A stretch of 64,000 bases of DNA from QANA01 sp963665505 (GCA_963665505.1 OY762275.1:1302001-1366000), one strand, 5' to 3'; positions 1-8,377 are shown, counted from the first letter of the stretch. Notes: a model not told the origin generated them from the letters alone. Translations and numbers: made by a program.

Positions 1-1019
1 CGCAGCTCGTTGCGCAAAAAGAGATCTTTTTTGAGTTCTCCGACCGCATCCAGGCGCGCCATGATCTCTTTTTTGTCTAGCAGTGGCTGCTCGATATACC
101 GCTTGATCAGCCTGCCGCCCATTGCGGTCTTTGTCTTGTCCAAAAGCCACAACAGGGAACCTTTCCTGGATTTGTCCCGCATCGTTTCCGTGAGTTCCAG
201 GTTCCGGTGGGTAAACGGGTCGATCACCATATACTTCCCGCCCGAAGTGGGCGTCAGTTTCTTGATATGTTCCAGAGAATTTTTCTGCGTCTCCAGCAGA
301 TATTGCAGCAAGGCCCCCGCGGCATTGACGGAAAGCATCTTGGGATCTAAACCAAACGAGGCAAGGCTCAACACATGAAAATGCTCTTTTAAAGCCTTTC
401 CCGCATTGGACGAAATAAACGGCCAGTCCTCATAGCGCGTCAAAAAACAATGTTCCTTGTATGCCGCAAAAAAATTTTCCAGCGCCCCGTTGCTCCGCTG
501 GAAAAGCACCTCTGTCGGATAGATACGGATCATCAGGTTTTGCAACGCATTCGTATCTTTTATTTCTTCCGAAAAAAAAGCCCCGGTCGATATGTCCGCA
601 TAGGCCGCGCCCAAAACACCATTTTTCTCATAGACGGATAAAATATAATTGTTTTCGTTATCTTTGAGCATGGAAGAGTCAAAAACGGTACCCGGCGTCA
701 CGATGCGGATAATGCCCCGCTTGACCAAACCTTTCGCTTCCTCGGGAAGTTCGAGCTGCTCGCAGATGGCGACTTTATAGCCTTTTCCTATCAGCTTTTG
801 TATATACCCGTCCGCCGCATGGTATGGAACGCCGCACATCGGCGCCCGCTCTTCCAGGCCGCAGTCTTTGCCCGTCAGCGTAATATCCAGTTCTTTAGAG
901 GCGGTGAGCGCATCTTCAAAAAACATCTCGTAAAAATCGCCCAAACGGAAAAAAAGCAGGCACTCTTTGTTTTTTTCTTTTAAATCGAGGTATTGCCTCA
1001 TCATCGGTGTAAGGGCCAA
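1..1019 (-). CDS. mutS: DNA mismatch repair protein MutS, N-terminal part (cut by window edge)
   Basis: MutS recognises mismatches and small loops in DNA and starts methyl-independent repair with MutL. The reverse frame stays open from position 1019 to the window edge, giving about 339 N-terminal residues of a family usually near 850. It begins with the typical LTPMMRQYLDLK mismatch-recognition segment, keeps the FFRLGDFYEMFFEDA motif whose Phe and Glu contact the mismatch, and continues into connector and lever domains. The P-loop ATPase lies outside the window. The start is taken as TTG at 1019-1017 because a GAGGAG site lies just upstream and LTPMM follows at once; the ATG pair at 1004 and 1001 is less likely. 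An extended -10 box lies at 1055-1060. Confidence 0.95.
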   Translation of the reverse strand, partial: MALTPMMRQYLDLKEKNKECLLFFRLGDFYEMFFEDALTASKELDITLTGKDCGLEERAPMCGVPYHAADGYIQKLIGKGYKVAICEQLELPEEAKGLVKRGIIRIVTPGTVFDSSMLKDNENNYILSVYEKNGVLGAAYADISTGAFFSEEIKDTNALQNLMIRIYPTEVLFQRSNGALENFFAAYKEHCFLTRYEDWPFISSNAGKALKEHFHVLSLASFGLDPKMLSVNAAGALLQYLLETQKNSLEHIKKLTPTSGGKYMVIDPFTHRNLELTETMRDKSRKGSLLWLLDKTKTAMGGRLIKRYIEQPLLDKKEIMARLDAVGELKKDLFLRNEL

Positions 1020-1054
1020 AATAATCTCCTCATCAAAAGCGGATGTATTGATTT

Positions 1055-1060
1055 ATTATA
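1055..1060 (-). promoter_or_regulatory. Extended -10 promoter element of mutS
   Basis: The reverse strand reads TGATATAAT, an extended -10 box, 36 bases before the mutS start. No convincing -35 box is seen at 16-18 bases, as is common for extended -10 promoters. Confidence 0.45.
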
Positions 1061-1104
1061 TCATATTTTGGCAGTTATTCCTATGCAAGTTGAATTTTAC
1101 AGAA

Positions 1105-1280
1105 ACAAAAGGGCCCCGAATCGGGGCCCCTTAAGGCTAATCAATGAAACCGCCTGTGCACTTCTTTACTCTCCAATATGCCGGCAATTATATCATTTTA
1201 ACCGCGGCGCGGACACATATGACATATGCAGTCCGCCGAACCACGAAACCAATTGGCAAGCAGTCCATTTACGCCTCACT
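1105..1280 (-). ncRNA. Candidate 6S-like structured RNA
   Basis: The gene-free stretch between the amidohydrolase and mutS can fold on the reverse strand into one long interrupted hairpin. Segment 1266-1275 pairs with 1135-1146, 1252-1256 with 1173-1177, 1241-1246 with 1202-1207, and 1231-1236 with 1209-1214. Between the second and third pairings is a large asymmetric bubble. A perfect GC-rich terminator follows at 1107-1132. This long rod with a central bubble and a 3' terminator is the layout of 6S RNA, which mimics an open promoter and binds RNA polymerase. The pairing was found by eye, no conserved 6S primary sequence was matched, and the true 5' end is unknown. A weak -10 (AATAGT) lies at 1281-1286. 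An alternative is a shorter RNA from the TGATATAAT box at 1187-1192. Confidence 0.4.
1107..1132 (-). terminator. Rho-independent terminator
   Basis: A GGGGCCCCGA/TCGGGGCCC hairpin is followed on the reverse strand by TTTTGTTT. It ends the candidate small RNA and any transcript from the amidohydrolase gene, separating both from mutS. Confidence 0.8.
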
Positions 1281-1331
1281 ACTATTCTTGCCCGTACGAC
1301 TTATTTCATACATGGAAAAATATGTGTTTTT

Positions 1332-2129
1332 TTAATCTGTGATCTGCAAAAGTTTGCGCGCGTTTTCATAGAGGATCGCTTCGCGTTCCGCATCCGTCAA
1401 AGGAAGAGTACAAAACCGCGCATATTCTTCTTCATGCAGCCACATCGGATAGTCCGTTCCAAAAAGCACTTTATCCGCCCCATGCGCACGTATGATATCG
1501 GACGCTTCTTTTGGGTCCAATGCAAAAAGCGAACTGGAAGTATCGATATAGACCGGCTTGCCGATCACGTATTTCTTGGCATCTTCCCAGGTGGAATACC
1601 CGCCCAAATGCGCCGCGATAAACACCTGTTCCGGGAAAAGCTCCATGACCCGCGCCAAACGCCGCGGCGCGGAAAAATCTTTTGATTTGTCCCCCATGTG
1701 CATGAGGATGGGCACCCTGCCGTTTACTATTTTGTAGAGGCGGACCGCTTCCGGACTGTCTATATCGAACTGCTGGAAATCCGGATGCAGTTTGATCCCA
1801 TGAAGCCCCAACCCAATGGCTCTTTCTATTTCCTCAAAAAGGTTCTCCATATCCGGGTGAATCGTCGCAAACCCGATAAATTCAGGGTGCAGCATCACTT
1901 GCTCGGCTATAAAATCATTTATGTGCATGACTTGCCTGGGGTTGGTCGCCACGGAATGGACCACATATTTTTTTACGTTGATTTTCCTGCCGTGTTTCAG
2001 CAAATCCCGGCTGGACCCCTCCCCCTTCATAGGCAACGTATAAAACATCCCTATTGCAGCCACTGCCTTTTCCCGTATCTTCTTGGGGAAAATATGCGCG
2101 TGTACATCGATAATTTCAAATTGTCCCAT
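1332..2129 (-). CDS. Amidohydrolase-family metal-dependent hydrolase (TIM-barrel)
   Basis: 265 residues of the amidohydrolase_2 type, as in aminocarboxymuconate-semialdehyde decarboxylase-like proteins. The N-terminal IDVHAHIFP supplies the HxH metal pair at about residues 10-12. IKLHPDF in the middle, IAAHLGG near residue 175 and FGTDYPM near residue 223 give the other expected ligands: His, His and the catalytic Asp. No signal peptide is present, so it should act in the cytoplasm. The substrate cannot be told from sequence. It stands alone between the Mn-regulated ATPase and the candidate small RNA, all on the reverse strand. Confidence 0.85.
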   Translation of the reverse strand: MGQFEIIDVHAHIFPKKIREKAVAAIGMFYTLPMKGEGSSRDLLKHGRKINVKKYVVHSVATNPRQVMHINDFIAEQVMLHPEFIGFATIHPDMENLFEEIERAIGLGLHGIKLHPDFQQFDIDSPEAVRLYKIVNGRVPILMHMGDKSKDFSAPRRLARVMELFPEQVFIAAHLGGYSTWEDAKKYVIGKPVYIDTSSSLFALDPKEASDIIRAHGADKVLFGTDYPMWLHEEEYARFCTLPLTDAEREAILYENARKLLQITD

Positions 2130-2239
2130 CCAACTGCCTGTCCTTCTGATGCTTGTTTTTTAACCAATCAATTATAACACGCTTTGCTCTGTTTTACACA
2201 TCGTTTGCGTATTTCTCTTTGCTTTCGCCTGCGCGTAGA

Positions 2240-4882
2240 TCACCGCGTCTTTTTAGTAAATTTCCTCTGCAGGGCTTTTACGAATTCCACGATCGGGAAA
2301 ACCAGCAAAGCAAGCCCCAGGGCCACCGCATATTCCCCCAAAGATATTTCTTCAAAACCGAACAAAACTGAAAACGTCGGTATATAGATAACCCCGATGG
2401 TAAGAACCAAAGAGGCAAGCATAGCGCCGTATAAATACAGGTTATGATACCGCATCTTTAAAACGGAATGCCGTTGGGAACGCATGTTGAAGGAATGGAA
2501 AATTTCCGCCATAGACATCGTGATAAAAGCCATCGTCATCCCGTCGGGGCTGTTCACGACCTCCCACACGCCGTTTTCCATATAATGCCCGATAAAATAC
2601 GCGGCCAGCGTAAGGATGGTGACCAGGATGCCCTGATAGACCACATCCACTCCGACGCCGCCCGAAAAGATCCCCGCCTGGGGCGAACGGGGCGCGCGCA
2701 GCATCAGGTCGTTCTCCTCTTTTTCCATCCCCAGCGCAAGCGCCGGAGAAGAATCCGTGATCAGGTTGATCCAGAGGATATGCACGGGTTCCAGGATCGT
2801 AAACCCAAACAATGTTGCTATAAAGATACTCATTACTTCGCTCAGGTTCGAGGCGAGCAGGAATTGGATGCATTTTTTGATGTTGTCATAAATTTTCCTG
2901 CCTTCTTCCACCGCGGCAATGATTGTGGCAAAGTTGTCGTCCGCCAGGACCATATCGGCGACATTTTTGGTGACGTCGGTCCCGGTGATTCCCATGCCGA
3001 CGCCGATATCCGCACTTTTGATCGAGGCGGCGTCGTTCACGCCGTCACCCGTCATGGCGGTGACCGCACCTGTCGCCTTCCATGCGTTTACAATGCGCAC
3101 TTTATGATCGGGCTGTACTCTGGCATAGACGGAATATTGGGCGATATTTTCCCTGAGCGCCTCCTCGCTCATTTCATCGAGTTCCACACCGGTGATAACC
3201 CCGGCATCGTCTTGCAGGATATCCAGTTCTTTGGCGATCGCCACGGCCGTATTTTTATGGTCGCCCGTGATCATGACGGGCCGTATGCCCGCCAGCCTGC
3301 ACTTTTGGATAGCGTCCAGTACTTCGGGGCGGACCGGGTCGATCATGCCCGTCAGGCCGATAAAGACAAGCTCCCGCTCCAGATTTTCCGAGCGAAAGTC
3401 GGCAGGTGCCGCGGCATATTCCCGATAGGCGCAGGCAAGGACACGCAGCGCCTTGTTGGCCATCCCGGTCGTTTCGGCAGATATTTCCGCTTTCTGTCCT
3501 TCCGTCATGGAGACGACGCCTTCTTTTGTCAGGCATTTCGTACAAAGCTTCAAAATCTCGTCCGGCGCGCCCTTGCTGAACTGGATAAATCCTGCGCCGT
3601 GCGCATGTACGGTCGACATGCGTTTGCGCAAAGAATCGAAAGGGGCTTCTCCGACCAGAGGATATTCTTTTATCAGCTCGTATTTGGGCAGCGAAAGCGT
3701 GTTCGCATAATTGAGCAGCGCGCATTCCGTAGGTTCCCCGACGGCCACATTGTCTCTTCTCAGTTCCGCATCGCTGGCCAGTGCCATTGCTTTTGCCAGC
3801 AGTTCTTCATCGGGGCCATAATGCTCCACAACCGTCATTTTATTTTGCGTCAGCGTGCCCGTCTTGTCCGAGCAGATGACCTGTGTGCATCCAAGCGTCT
3901 CCACGGCGGTAAGGCGCCGTATGATCGCATGGCGGCGGGACATCTTCGTAACGCCGATGGACAGCACGATCGTCACGACGGCCACCAGTCCTTCCGGGAT
4001 AGCCGCCACGGCCAGACTCACTGCGATCATGAACATATTGATAACCGACCGCGCGTTCAGATCTCCGCTTTTCCGGATCAGGTCCACGCCGAAAATGAGC
4101 GCGCAGATGCCCAGGACAAGGATCGTCAGCATCTTGCTCAGTTGTGCGAGCCTGATCTGCAAAGGCGTCCTTTCTTCTTTGGCAAGAGAGATCGCCTGTG
4201 CGATCTTGCCTATTTCAGTCTGCATGCCGGTAGCCACGACGACGGCTTTCCCACGGCCGTATGCGACCGTGCTGCCCGTATAGACCATGTTCTTCCGGTC
4301 GCCCAGCGTGATATCCCTGGCGGTCCCCAGCCGCAACGGTTCGGTCGTTTTTTCCGTAGGGACCGATTCGCCCGTGAGCGCCGCCTCTTCCATCTTCAGG
4401 CTGATACTCTCTATGATGCGCGCATCCGCCGGGATCGCGTCGCCCGCTTCGAGCAAGAGGATGTCGCCTCTGACGAGCTCTTCGCTTTTGACGTTCTGCA
4501 TGGTCCCATCCCTTTGCACTTTACAGACCTCACCGGTCATTTCTTTCAGCGCATCAATGGCTTTCTCCGCCTTGCTTTCCTGCACAACTCCCAAAACAGC
4601 GTTCACGCACACTACAAATAGAATAATGAATACGTCCGCAAACGATTCGCTCTGGTAGGCGGCCGTCACCCCGGATATCACGGCTGATACCAATAGGATG
4701 ATGATCATCGGATCGGCCATCTGTTTAAAAAAACGTTTCAGAACAGAGTCTTTTGGGGGTTCCGTCAGCTTGTTTTTCCCCTCGGCACGCAGCCTTTGCC
4801 CGGCTTCTTTCGAAGTAAGCCCCCTTGGGCCGGAAGACACAGCGGCGTAGACGTTCTCGATGCTTTCTAGATAATGCTTCAT
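2240..4882 (-). CDS. P-type cation-transporting ATPase, SERCA/PMCA-like, probably Mn2+ (or Ca2+) efflux
   Basis: About 880 residues with the full P2-type plan: N-terminal cation ATPase domain, LTGES actuator motif, VAAIPEGL in M4, the phosphorylation motif DKTGTLT near residue 340, MITGDHKNTA and MTGDGVND. The ion-site residues of SERCA-type pumps can be recognised: Glu in PEGL, NLSE in M5, NLITD in M6 and Glu in the M8 AEIFHSFN stretch. Such pumps export Ca2+ or Mn2+. Here the mRNA leader is a yybP-ykoY riboswitch, which senses Mn2+, so Mn2+ export is favoured. The ATG at 4882 is preferred over GTG at 4894 because GGAG lies six bases before it. It is transcribed alone. Confidence 0.93.
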   Translation of the reverse strand: MKHYLESIENVYAAVSSGPRGLTSKEAGQRLRAEGKNKLTEPPKDSVLKRFFKQMADPMIIILLVSAVISGVTAAYQSESFADVFIILFVVCVNAVLGVVQESKAEKAIDALKEMTGEVCKVQRDGTMQNVKSEELVRGDILLLEAGDAIPADARIIESISLKMEEAALTGESVPTEKTTEPLRLGTARDITLGDRKNMVYTGSTVAYGRGKAVVVATGMQTEIGKIAQAISLAKEERTPLQIRLAQLSKMLTILVLGICALIFGVDLIRKSGDLNARSVINMFMIAVSLAVAAIPEGLVAVVTIVLSIGVTKMSRRHAIIRRLTAVETLGCTQVICSDKTGTLTQNKMTVVEHYGPDEELLAKAMALASDAELRRDNVAVGEPTECALLNYANTLSLPKYELIKEYPLVGEAPFDSLRKRMSTVHAHGAGFIQFSKGAPDEILKLCTKCLTKEGVVSMTEGQKAEISAETTGMANKALRVLACAYREYAAAPADFRSENLERELVFIGLTGMIDPVRPEVLDAIQKCRLAGIRPVMITGDHKNTAVAIAKELDILQDDAGVITGVELDEMSEEALRENIAQYSVYARVQPDHKVRIVNAWKATGAVTAMTGDGVNDAASIKSADIGVGMGITGTDVTKNVADMVLADDNFATIIAAVEEGRKIYDNIKKCIQFLLASNLSEVMSIFIATLFGFTILEPVHILWINLITDSSPALALGMEKEENDLMLRAPRSPQAGIFSGGVGVDVVYQGILVTILTLAAYFIGHYMENGVWEVVNSPDGMTMAFITMSMAEIFHSFNMRSQRHSVLKMRYHNLYLYGAMLASLVLTIGVIYIPTFSVLFGFEEISLGEYAVALGLALLVFPIVEFVKALQRKFTKKTR

Positions 4883-4903
4883 GCAATTCTCCACAAAATC
4901 ATT

Positions 4904-4938
4904 TAAAAAAACTCGTGTACCGTAAACCGCACACGAGT
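4904..4938 (-). terminator. Riboswitch-linked intrinsic terminator
   Basis: On the reverse strand ACTCGTGT and ACACGAGT form an eight-pair stem followed by seven T. The 5' arm overlaps the conserved CGAGAC end of the riboswitch, so ligand-bound aptamer and terminator are mutually exclusive: metal binding should permit read-through into the ATPase gene. Confidence 0.88.
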
Positions 4939-5026
4939 CTCGTTCATTAAGACAAACCAGACCTTTTCACAGGCCATGCTTGTTGGTTTGACACGTACAA
5001 AACCGTACGCAAACTACTCCCTTATC
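4937..5026 (-). promoter_or_regulatory. yybP-ykoY manganese riboswitch aptamer
   Basis: The reverse strand carries the family's conserved blocks in order: AAGGGAGTAG at the 5' end, CGTGTCAA and GCATGGCC in the middle, and AACGAGACT at the 3' end, joined by helices. The family is established as a Mn2+ sensor that turns on efflux genes. It sits between a good promoter and the ATPase start and overlaps a terminator stem, so control is at transcription elongation. Confidence 0.88.
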
Positions 5027-5033
5027 TATATTA

Positions 5034-5061
5034 AAATAGCATAAAAAAAATTTACCGTCAA
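5034..5061 (-). promoter_or_regulatory. Promoter of the riboswitch-ATPase transcript
   Basis: Reverse strand: -35 TTGACG at 5056-5061, a 16-base spacer, and -10 TATTTT at 5034-5039, just upstream of the riboswitch. Confidence 0.6.
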
Positions 5062-5083
5062 GCTAAAAAACCCGTTCGGACAT

Positions 5084-5112
5084 TTGACACCTTCCCTCAA
5101 TCTATGTAAACT
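5084..5112 (+). promoter_or_regulatory. Promoter of xseAB
   Basis: -35 TTGACA at 5084-5089, a 17-base spacer and -10 TAAACT at 5107-5112, about 56 bases before the xseA start. It is divergent from the riboswitch promoter. Confidence 0.75.
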
Positions 5113-5167
5113 AACGGTATAAGAAAGAACCGCGATTCAAAAACAACATAATGGAGAAGGCGTTGAT

Positions 5168-6388
5168 ATGATAGGAAAAATGGGCCAGCCCATTACCGTA
5201 AGCGAACTGAACGCATATCTGAAAGAGCGGATCAACACCGATGAAAACCTGCGAATGCTCTGTGTGGAAGGCGAAGTGTCCAACCTGACCATCCATACGT
5301 CCGGGCATATTTATTTTACGCTCAAAGATAAAAAAAGCTCCATCAAGGCCATCCTGTTCCGCGGGTACCGGGCATCGATGAAGTTCATCCCCGCCGACGG
5401 TATGCAGGTGCTCGCCGTAGGCGACGTCGCGCTATACGATAAAACGGGCGCCGTACAGCTGTATGTGCAAAACCTGTATCAATCGGGCCTGGGCGAAATT
5501 TATTACCGGTTTGAACAATTAAAAGCGAAACTGACGGAAGAAGGCTTGTTTGATCCCGCGCATAAAAAGCCCATCCCCAAATATCCGGAAGCGATCGGCG
5601 TGATCACTTCCCCCACGGGCGCCGCGGTCCAGGATATTTTGAATGTACTTGCCCGCCGCTATCCATTGGCGAACGTCCGGCTGCGCCCCGTGCACGTACA
5701 GGGCCTGAACGCCGTTCCAGAAATCCTGGCCGCCCTGCAGGAATTGGATGCCCCGGGCGCATGCGATACCATACTGCTGGCCCGCGGCGGCGGGTCGCTG
5801 GAGGATTTATACGTATTCAACGACGAACGCATCGCACGGGCCATTTACGCCGCCAGAACCCCCATCGTCACGGGGATTGGACACGAAACGGATTATACGA
5901 TCGCCGATTTTGCGGCCGACCTCCGCGCCCCCACCCCGTCTGCGGCGGCCGAACTCGCCGTTCCCGACAAAAACGAAGTGATGCTTTCCCTCCTGCAAGC
6001 GGGCGATAAATTACAGCTGTACGTATCCGACAGGGTGGAATCCTATCAGAAAACCCTTCTGGCCGACAAAAGTGTCCTGCTGAACGGCATGCGGGTATTG
6101 TTAGCAAAGACAAGCGGCAAGCACAGCGTACTGCAAACGCAGATGCATGCTCTCATGCAGGCGCATTTGCAGCACGCAAAAACGGCTGTTTTGGAAAAGG
6201 CGACCGCATTACAGGCGGCCAACCCGCTCAGGATCTATGAAAAAGGCTACGCCAAAATCTTCGCGGCGGAAAAACCCGTCGTCTCGGTAACACAGGTATC
6301 CGTCGGGCAAACGATCGATCTCGCACTGCAGGACGGCCGCTTGCAGGCCGAGGTAAAAAAGAAAGAAGGAAAAACAAATGAAATTTGA
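5168..6388 (+). CDS. xseA: Exodeoxyribonuclease VII large subunit
   Basis: 406 residues, a normal length. Exonuclease VII degrades single-stranded DNA in both directions to short oligonucleotides and takes part in repair and recombination. The N-terminal 100 residues form the nucleic-acid-binding OB fold (ITVSELNAYLKE, GEVSNLTIHTSGHIYFTLKD). The catalytic part has RGGGSLEDL, GIGHETDYTIAD and DLRAPTPSAAAELA, followed by a long coiled-coil for small-subunit binding. GGAGAAGG lies seven bases before the ATG. It overlaps xseB by 11 bases, so the two subunits are translationally coupled. Confidence 0.97.
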   Translation: MIGKMGQPITVSELNAYLKERINTDENLRMLCVEGEVSNLTIHTSGHIYFTLKDKKSSIKAILFRGYRASMKFIPADGMQVLAVGDVALYDKTGAVQLYVQNLYQSGLGEIYYRFEQLKAKLTEEGLFDPAHKKPIPKYPEAIGVITSPTGAAVQDILNVLARRYPLANVRLRPVHVQGLNAVPEILAALQELDAPGACDTILLARGGGSLEDLYVFNDERIARAIYAARTPIVTGIGHETDYTIADFAADLRAPTPSAAAELAVPDKNEVMLSLLQAGDKLQLYVSDRVESYQKTLLADKSVLLNGMRVLLAKTSGKHSVLQTQMHALMQAHLQHAKTAVLEKATALQAANPLRIYEKGYAKIFAAEKPVVSVTQVSVGQTIDLALQDGRLQAEVKKKEGKTNEI

Positions 6389-6569
6389 AGAACAGTTAAG
6401 CAGGCTGGATACAATCCTAGAGAAGCTGGAAGAAGAAAATCTCCCGCTGGACGACTCGCTTTCCCTGTATGAAGAAGGGATCCGCCTGATACGGGAATGC
6501 ACCGAAAAACTCGAAGATGCCGAGAAAAAGATACAGGAGTTAGCGGGCCAGAACCAACCTGCGAAATGA
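6378..6569 (+). CDS. xseB: Exodeoxyribonuclease VII small subunit
   Basis: 63 residues, the usual small size. The family pattern FEEQLSRLDTILEKLEEENLPLDDSLSLYEEGI gives two helices that wrap the coiled-coil of XseA; the C-terminus LEDAEKKIQEL completes it. It starts inside the end of xseA, with GAAAGAAGG before the ATG. In several clostridia this pair lies near isoprenoid genes; here a tRNA gene follows instead. Confidence 0.95.
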   Translation: MKFEEQLSRLDTILEKLEEENLPLDDSLSLYEEGIRLIRECTEKLEDAEKKIQELAGQNQPAK

Positions 6570-6608
6570 TGCCCCAAGAAAATTCATGCGGTAAATATGG
6601 CAAATATA

Positions 6609-6637
6609 TTGACATGCATTTAGTATTTGGGTAGAAT
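6609..6637 (+). promoter_or_regulatory. Promoter of tRNA-Ala(GGC)
   Basis: -35 TTGACA at 6609-6614, a 17-base spacer, -10 TAGAAT at 6632-6637, 12 bases before the tRNA 5' end. Confidence 0.8.
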
Positions 6638-6649
6638 AGATAACGGTTT

Positions 6650-6726
6650 GGGGGTATAGCGCAGTTGGCCAGCGCGCCTGACTGGCAGTCAGGAGGTCAG
6701 GGGTTCAAATCCCCTTATCTCCACCA
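6650..6726 (+). tRNA. tRNA-Ala (anticodon GGC)
   Basis: 77 nt including an encoded CCA. The acceptor stem GGGGGTA pairs with TATCTCC, the anticodon stem is CCTGA/TCAGG with loop CTGGCAG, and the T arm AGGGG/CCCCT holds TTCAAAT. The anticodon GGC reads GCC and GCU. It has its own promoter and terminator. Confidence 0.95.
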
Positions 6727-6732
6727 AGATTA

Positions 6733-6779
6733 TTAGGCTGAAATTGATGCAGATTTGTATTTTTTCAGCCTAATTTTTT
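6733..6779 (+). terminator. Terminator of tRNA-Ala(GGC)
   Basis: TTAGGCTGAAA (6733-6743) pairs with TTTCAGCCTAA (6763-6773), followed by a T run. Confidence 0.8.
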
Positions 6780-6853
6780 ATGTTACACTTAAAATAACAC
6801 TGGCCGAAGCGCTTTTAATTTTAGCTTATTTATAAAATTTAGTGGAGGTAAGT

Positions 6854-7306
6854 ATGATTTCTATAAAAAGAGCGGAGCTTAAAGATGCAGATAAAATAAC
6901 GGAAATCAAAATTCAGGCATTCAATAAAGAAATTAACACGTATCTTGGAAGAAATGGAGGCCCAACAGGTTATGATAAAGTAGAATCTGAAATTGATATT
7001 ATAAACAGTCACATTGCATACAAAATCATGCTTGAAAATAAAATAATAGGTGCTTTCTTTTTAATTCAATTAGAGGAAACAGAAATGAGATTTGAAGATT
7101 TCGTTATTCTACCCTCTTATCAAGGTAATGGATATGGTTACGAAACTATGCAATTGGTTGAAAAAGTTTATCCACATATAGAAAAATAGTTTTTGTCTAC
7201 CCCAGTATTTAGTCTTGGAAATCAGCATCTATACGAAAAATTGGGTTATAATGAAATTAGTAGAAATGACGATGAAATTGAATATTGTAAGCATATTTAT
7301 AAGTAG
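6854..7306 (+). pseudogene. GNAT-family N-acetyltransferase interrupted by an in-frame amber codon
   Basis: The reading frame from the ATG at 6854 (GGAGGT just upstream) encodes a GCN5-related acetyltransferase: ISIKRAELKDADKITEIKI at the start, then FEDFVILPSYQGNGYGYETM, which contains the Q/R-x-x-G-x-G/A acetyl-CoA loop as QGNGYG. The frame meets TAG at 7187-7189 after EKVYPHIEK and then stays open for 38 codons, with the expected C-terminal beta strands (TPVFSLGNQHLYEKLGY). Related proteins carry Trp after this Lys, so a TGG to TAG change is the simple explanation. The AT-rich codons differ from the neighbours, suggesting recent acquisition. It may be dead, or a truncated protein may be made. 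Confidence 0.75.
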
Positions 7307-7440
7307 TAACCATCTTTAGTTATAATAAACAGACAAATTCGTTTTATTAGCATACTATGCTTCCCATGAAAATTAACCCCGGGGGGAAAAAGTCATATAG
7401 ACTGTTACATATTTATTTTGACCTAATGACACAGAATAAC

Positions 7441-7475
7441 CGCTCTACAAAAGCATTTGTCGGGCGTTTTTTTGT
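7441..7475 (+). terminator. Probable terminator downstream of the broken GNAT gene
   Basis: An imperfect hairpin, CGCTCTACAAA against TTTGTCGGGCG, is followed by seven T. Confidence 0.6.
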
Positions 7476-7526
7476 TTTAAACTTTGTTAGCAATAATCCG
7501 ATCTAATTCAGAACGTCGGCTCCCGA

Positions 7527-7559
7527 CACGGGAACGGAGCTTTTCCTGTTGTTCCCGTG
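7527..7559 (-). repeat. Inverted repeat downstream of the SPFH gene
   Basis: CACGGGAAC (7527-7535) and GTTCCCGTG (7551-7559) form a nine-pair stem, next to a small GTCGG/CCGAC hairpin at 7515-7526. No T run follows on either strand, so it may stabilise a 3' end rather than terminate. Confidence 0.5.
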
Positions 7560-7597
7560 CCGTCGTGCCACCAAAACTATGCCTTTACAATCTTTAG

Positions 7598-8377
7598 TCA
7601 TTCATCATAATTCACAATTAAACGGTCATCCCCCGAACTATAAACTTTGGGAAGCTCTCCGTTCCATTTGCTCCACTTAATATACTCTACATACTCCGGC
7701 GCCATAGAAAGCGCTTCCTGCACAAGCTGAATACTTTTCGCTTCTGCTTCTGCTTGTATTACTTTCTGTTGCGCCTCTATCTGTACACGCTTCAAATCCT
7801 GTTCGGCTTTTAGCGCTTCTTGCTCTGCGGTTTGCTTTGCCTCGACCGCCGCGTCAAATTCTTCTGAAAATTCAAAGTTGGTTATGTTAAACAGTTGAAC
7901 CGTTACACCGTATTCTGTAACCTTTTCTGCCAGCTTTGCTTTTATTTCATCGCTTATACTCTGTCTGGAGGCAATCAGCTCTTCCGCGGTGTATTTGGCG
8001 GTTATGGCCTTGATGCTTTCGCTGATCGACGGAATGATGATGATAGCTTCATAATCCGTGCCAATGTTTCTATATAAAGAAACCGTATTGACTTTTTCAA
8101 TGCTATAGTTCACAGCCACATCGCACAATACGCTTTGAAGATCTTTTGACGCCGCCCCCGTTGAAACCTCCACTTTTTGGGTTCTATTGCTTATTTGTAT
8201 TACCGTTTGAATTAAGGGAATATGCAAATGCGTGCCCTCTCCCAACGTTTTTTCGCTTACCTTGCCGGCCGTTATAAGTATTCCCGTACAACCAACACCA
8301 ACAACTGTAATGCTGAAAGCCACTAATATGACCAACACGACACCTATGACTCCGCCAATAATCCATTTTTTCTTCAT
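7598..8377 (-). CDS. SPFH/Band 7 (prohibitin-like) membrane protein
   Basis: 259 residues. A single N-terminal membrane segment (about residues 4-26) is followed by the SPFH domain (GEGTHLHIPLIQTVIQISNRTQKVEVS; LYRNIGTDYEAIIIIPSISESIKAITAKYTAEELI), then an Ala/Glu/Gln-rich coiled-coil (EAKQTAEQEALKAEQDLKR) typical of prohibitin and HflC-type proteins. These assemble into membrane microdomain scaffolds or regulate membrane proteases such as FtsH. No NfeD-like protease gene lies next to it, so the partner is unknown. It is transcribed alone against its neighbours. Confidence 0.85.
   Translation of the reverse strand: MKKKWIIGGVIGVVLVILVAFSITVVGVGCTGILITAGKVSEKTLGEGTHLHIPLIQTVIQISNRTQKVEVSTGAASKDLQSVLCDVAVNYSIEKVNTVSLYRNIGTDYEAIIIIPSISESIKAITAKYTAEELIASRQSISDEIKAKLAEKVTEYGVTVQLFNITNFEFSEEFDAAVEAKQTAEQEALKAEQDLKRVQIEAQQKVIQAEAEAKSIQLVQEALSMAPEYVEYIKWSKWNGELPKVYSSGDDRLIVNYDE

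Noticed and set aside
1187..1192. Independent promoter for a 75-base RNA
   Set aside because: TGATATAAT is a good extended -10, but it lies inside the bubble of the longer foldable RNA, where it may be part of the structure; not listed as a separate gene.
2468..4621. 717-codon open frame on the forward strand
   Set aside because: It lies opposite the P-type ATPase gene; its His/Arg/Asp-rich translation has no domain and is a shadow of the real frame.
7527..7559. Insertion-sequence end or attachment site near the broken GNAT gene
   Set aside because: The inverted repeat has no transposase, no target duplication and no tRNA-end copy.
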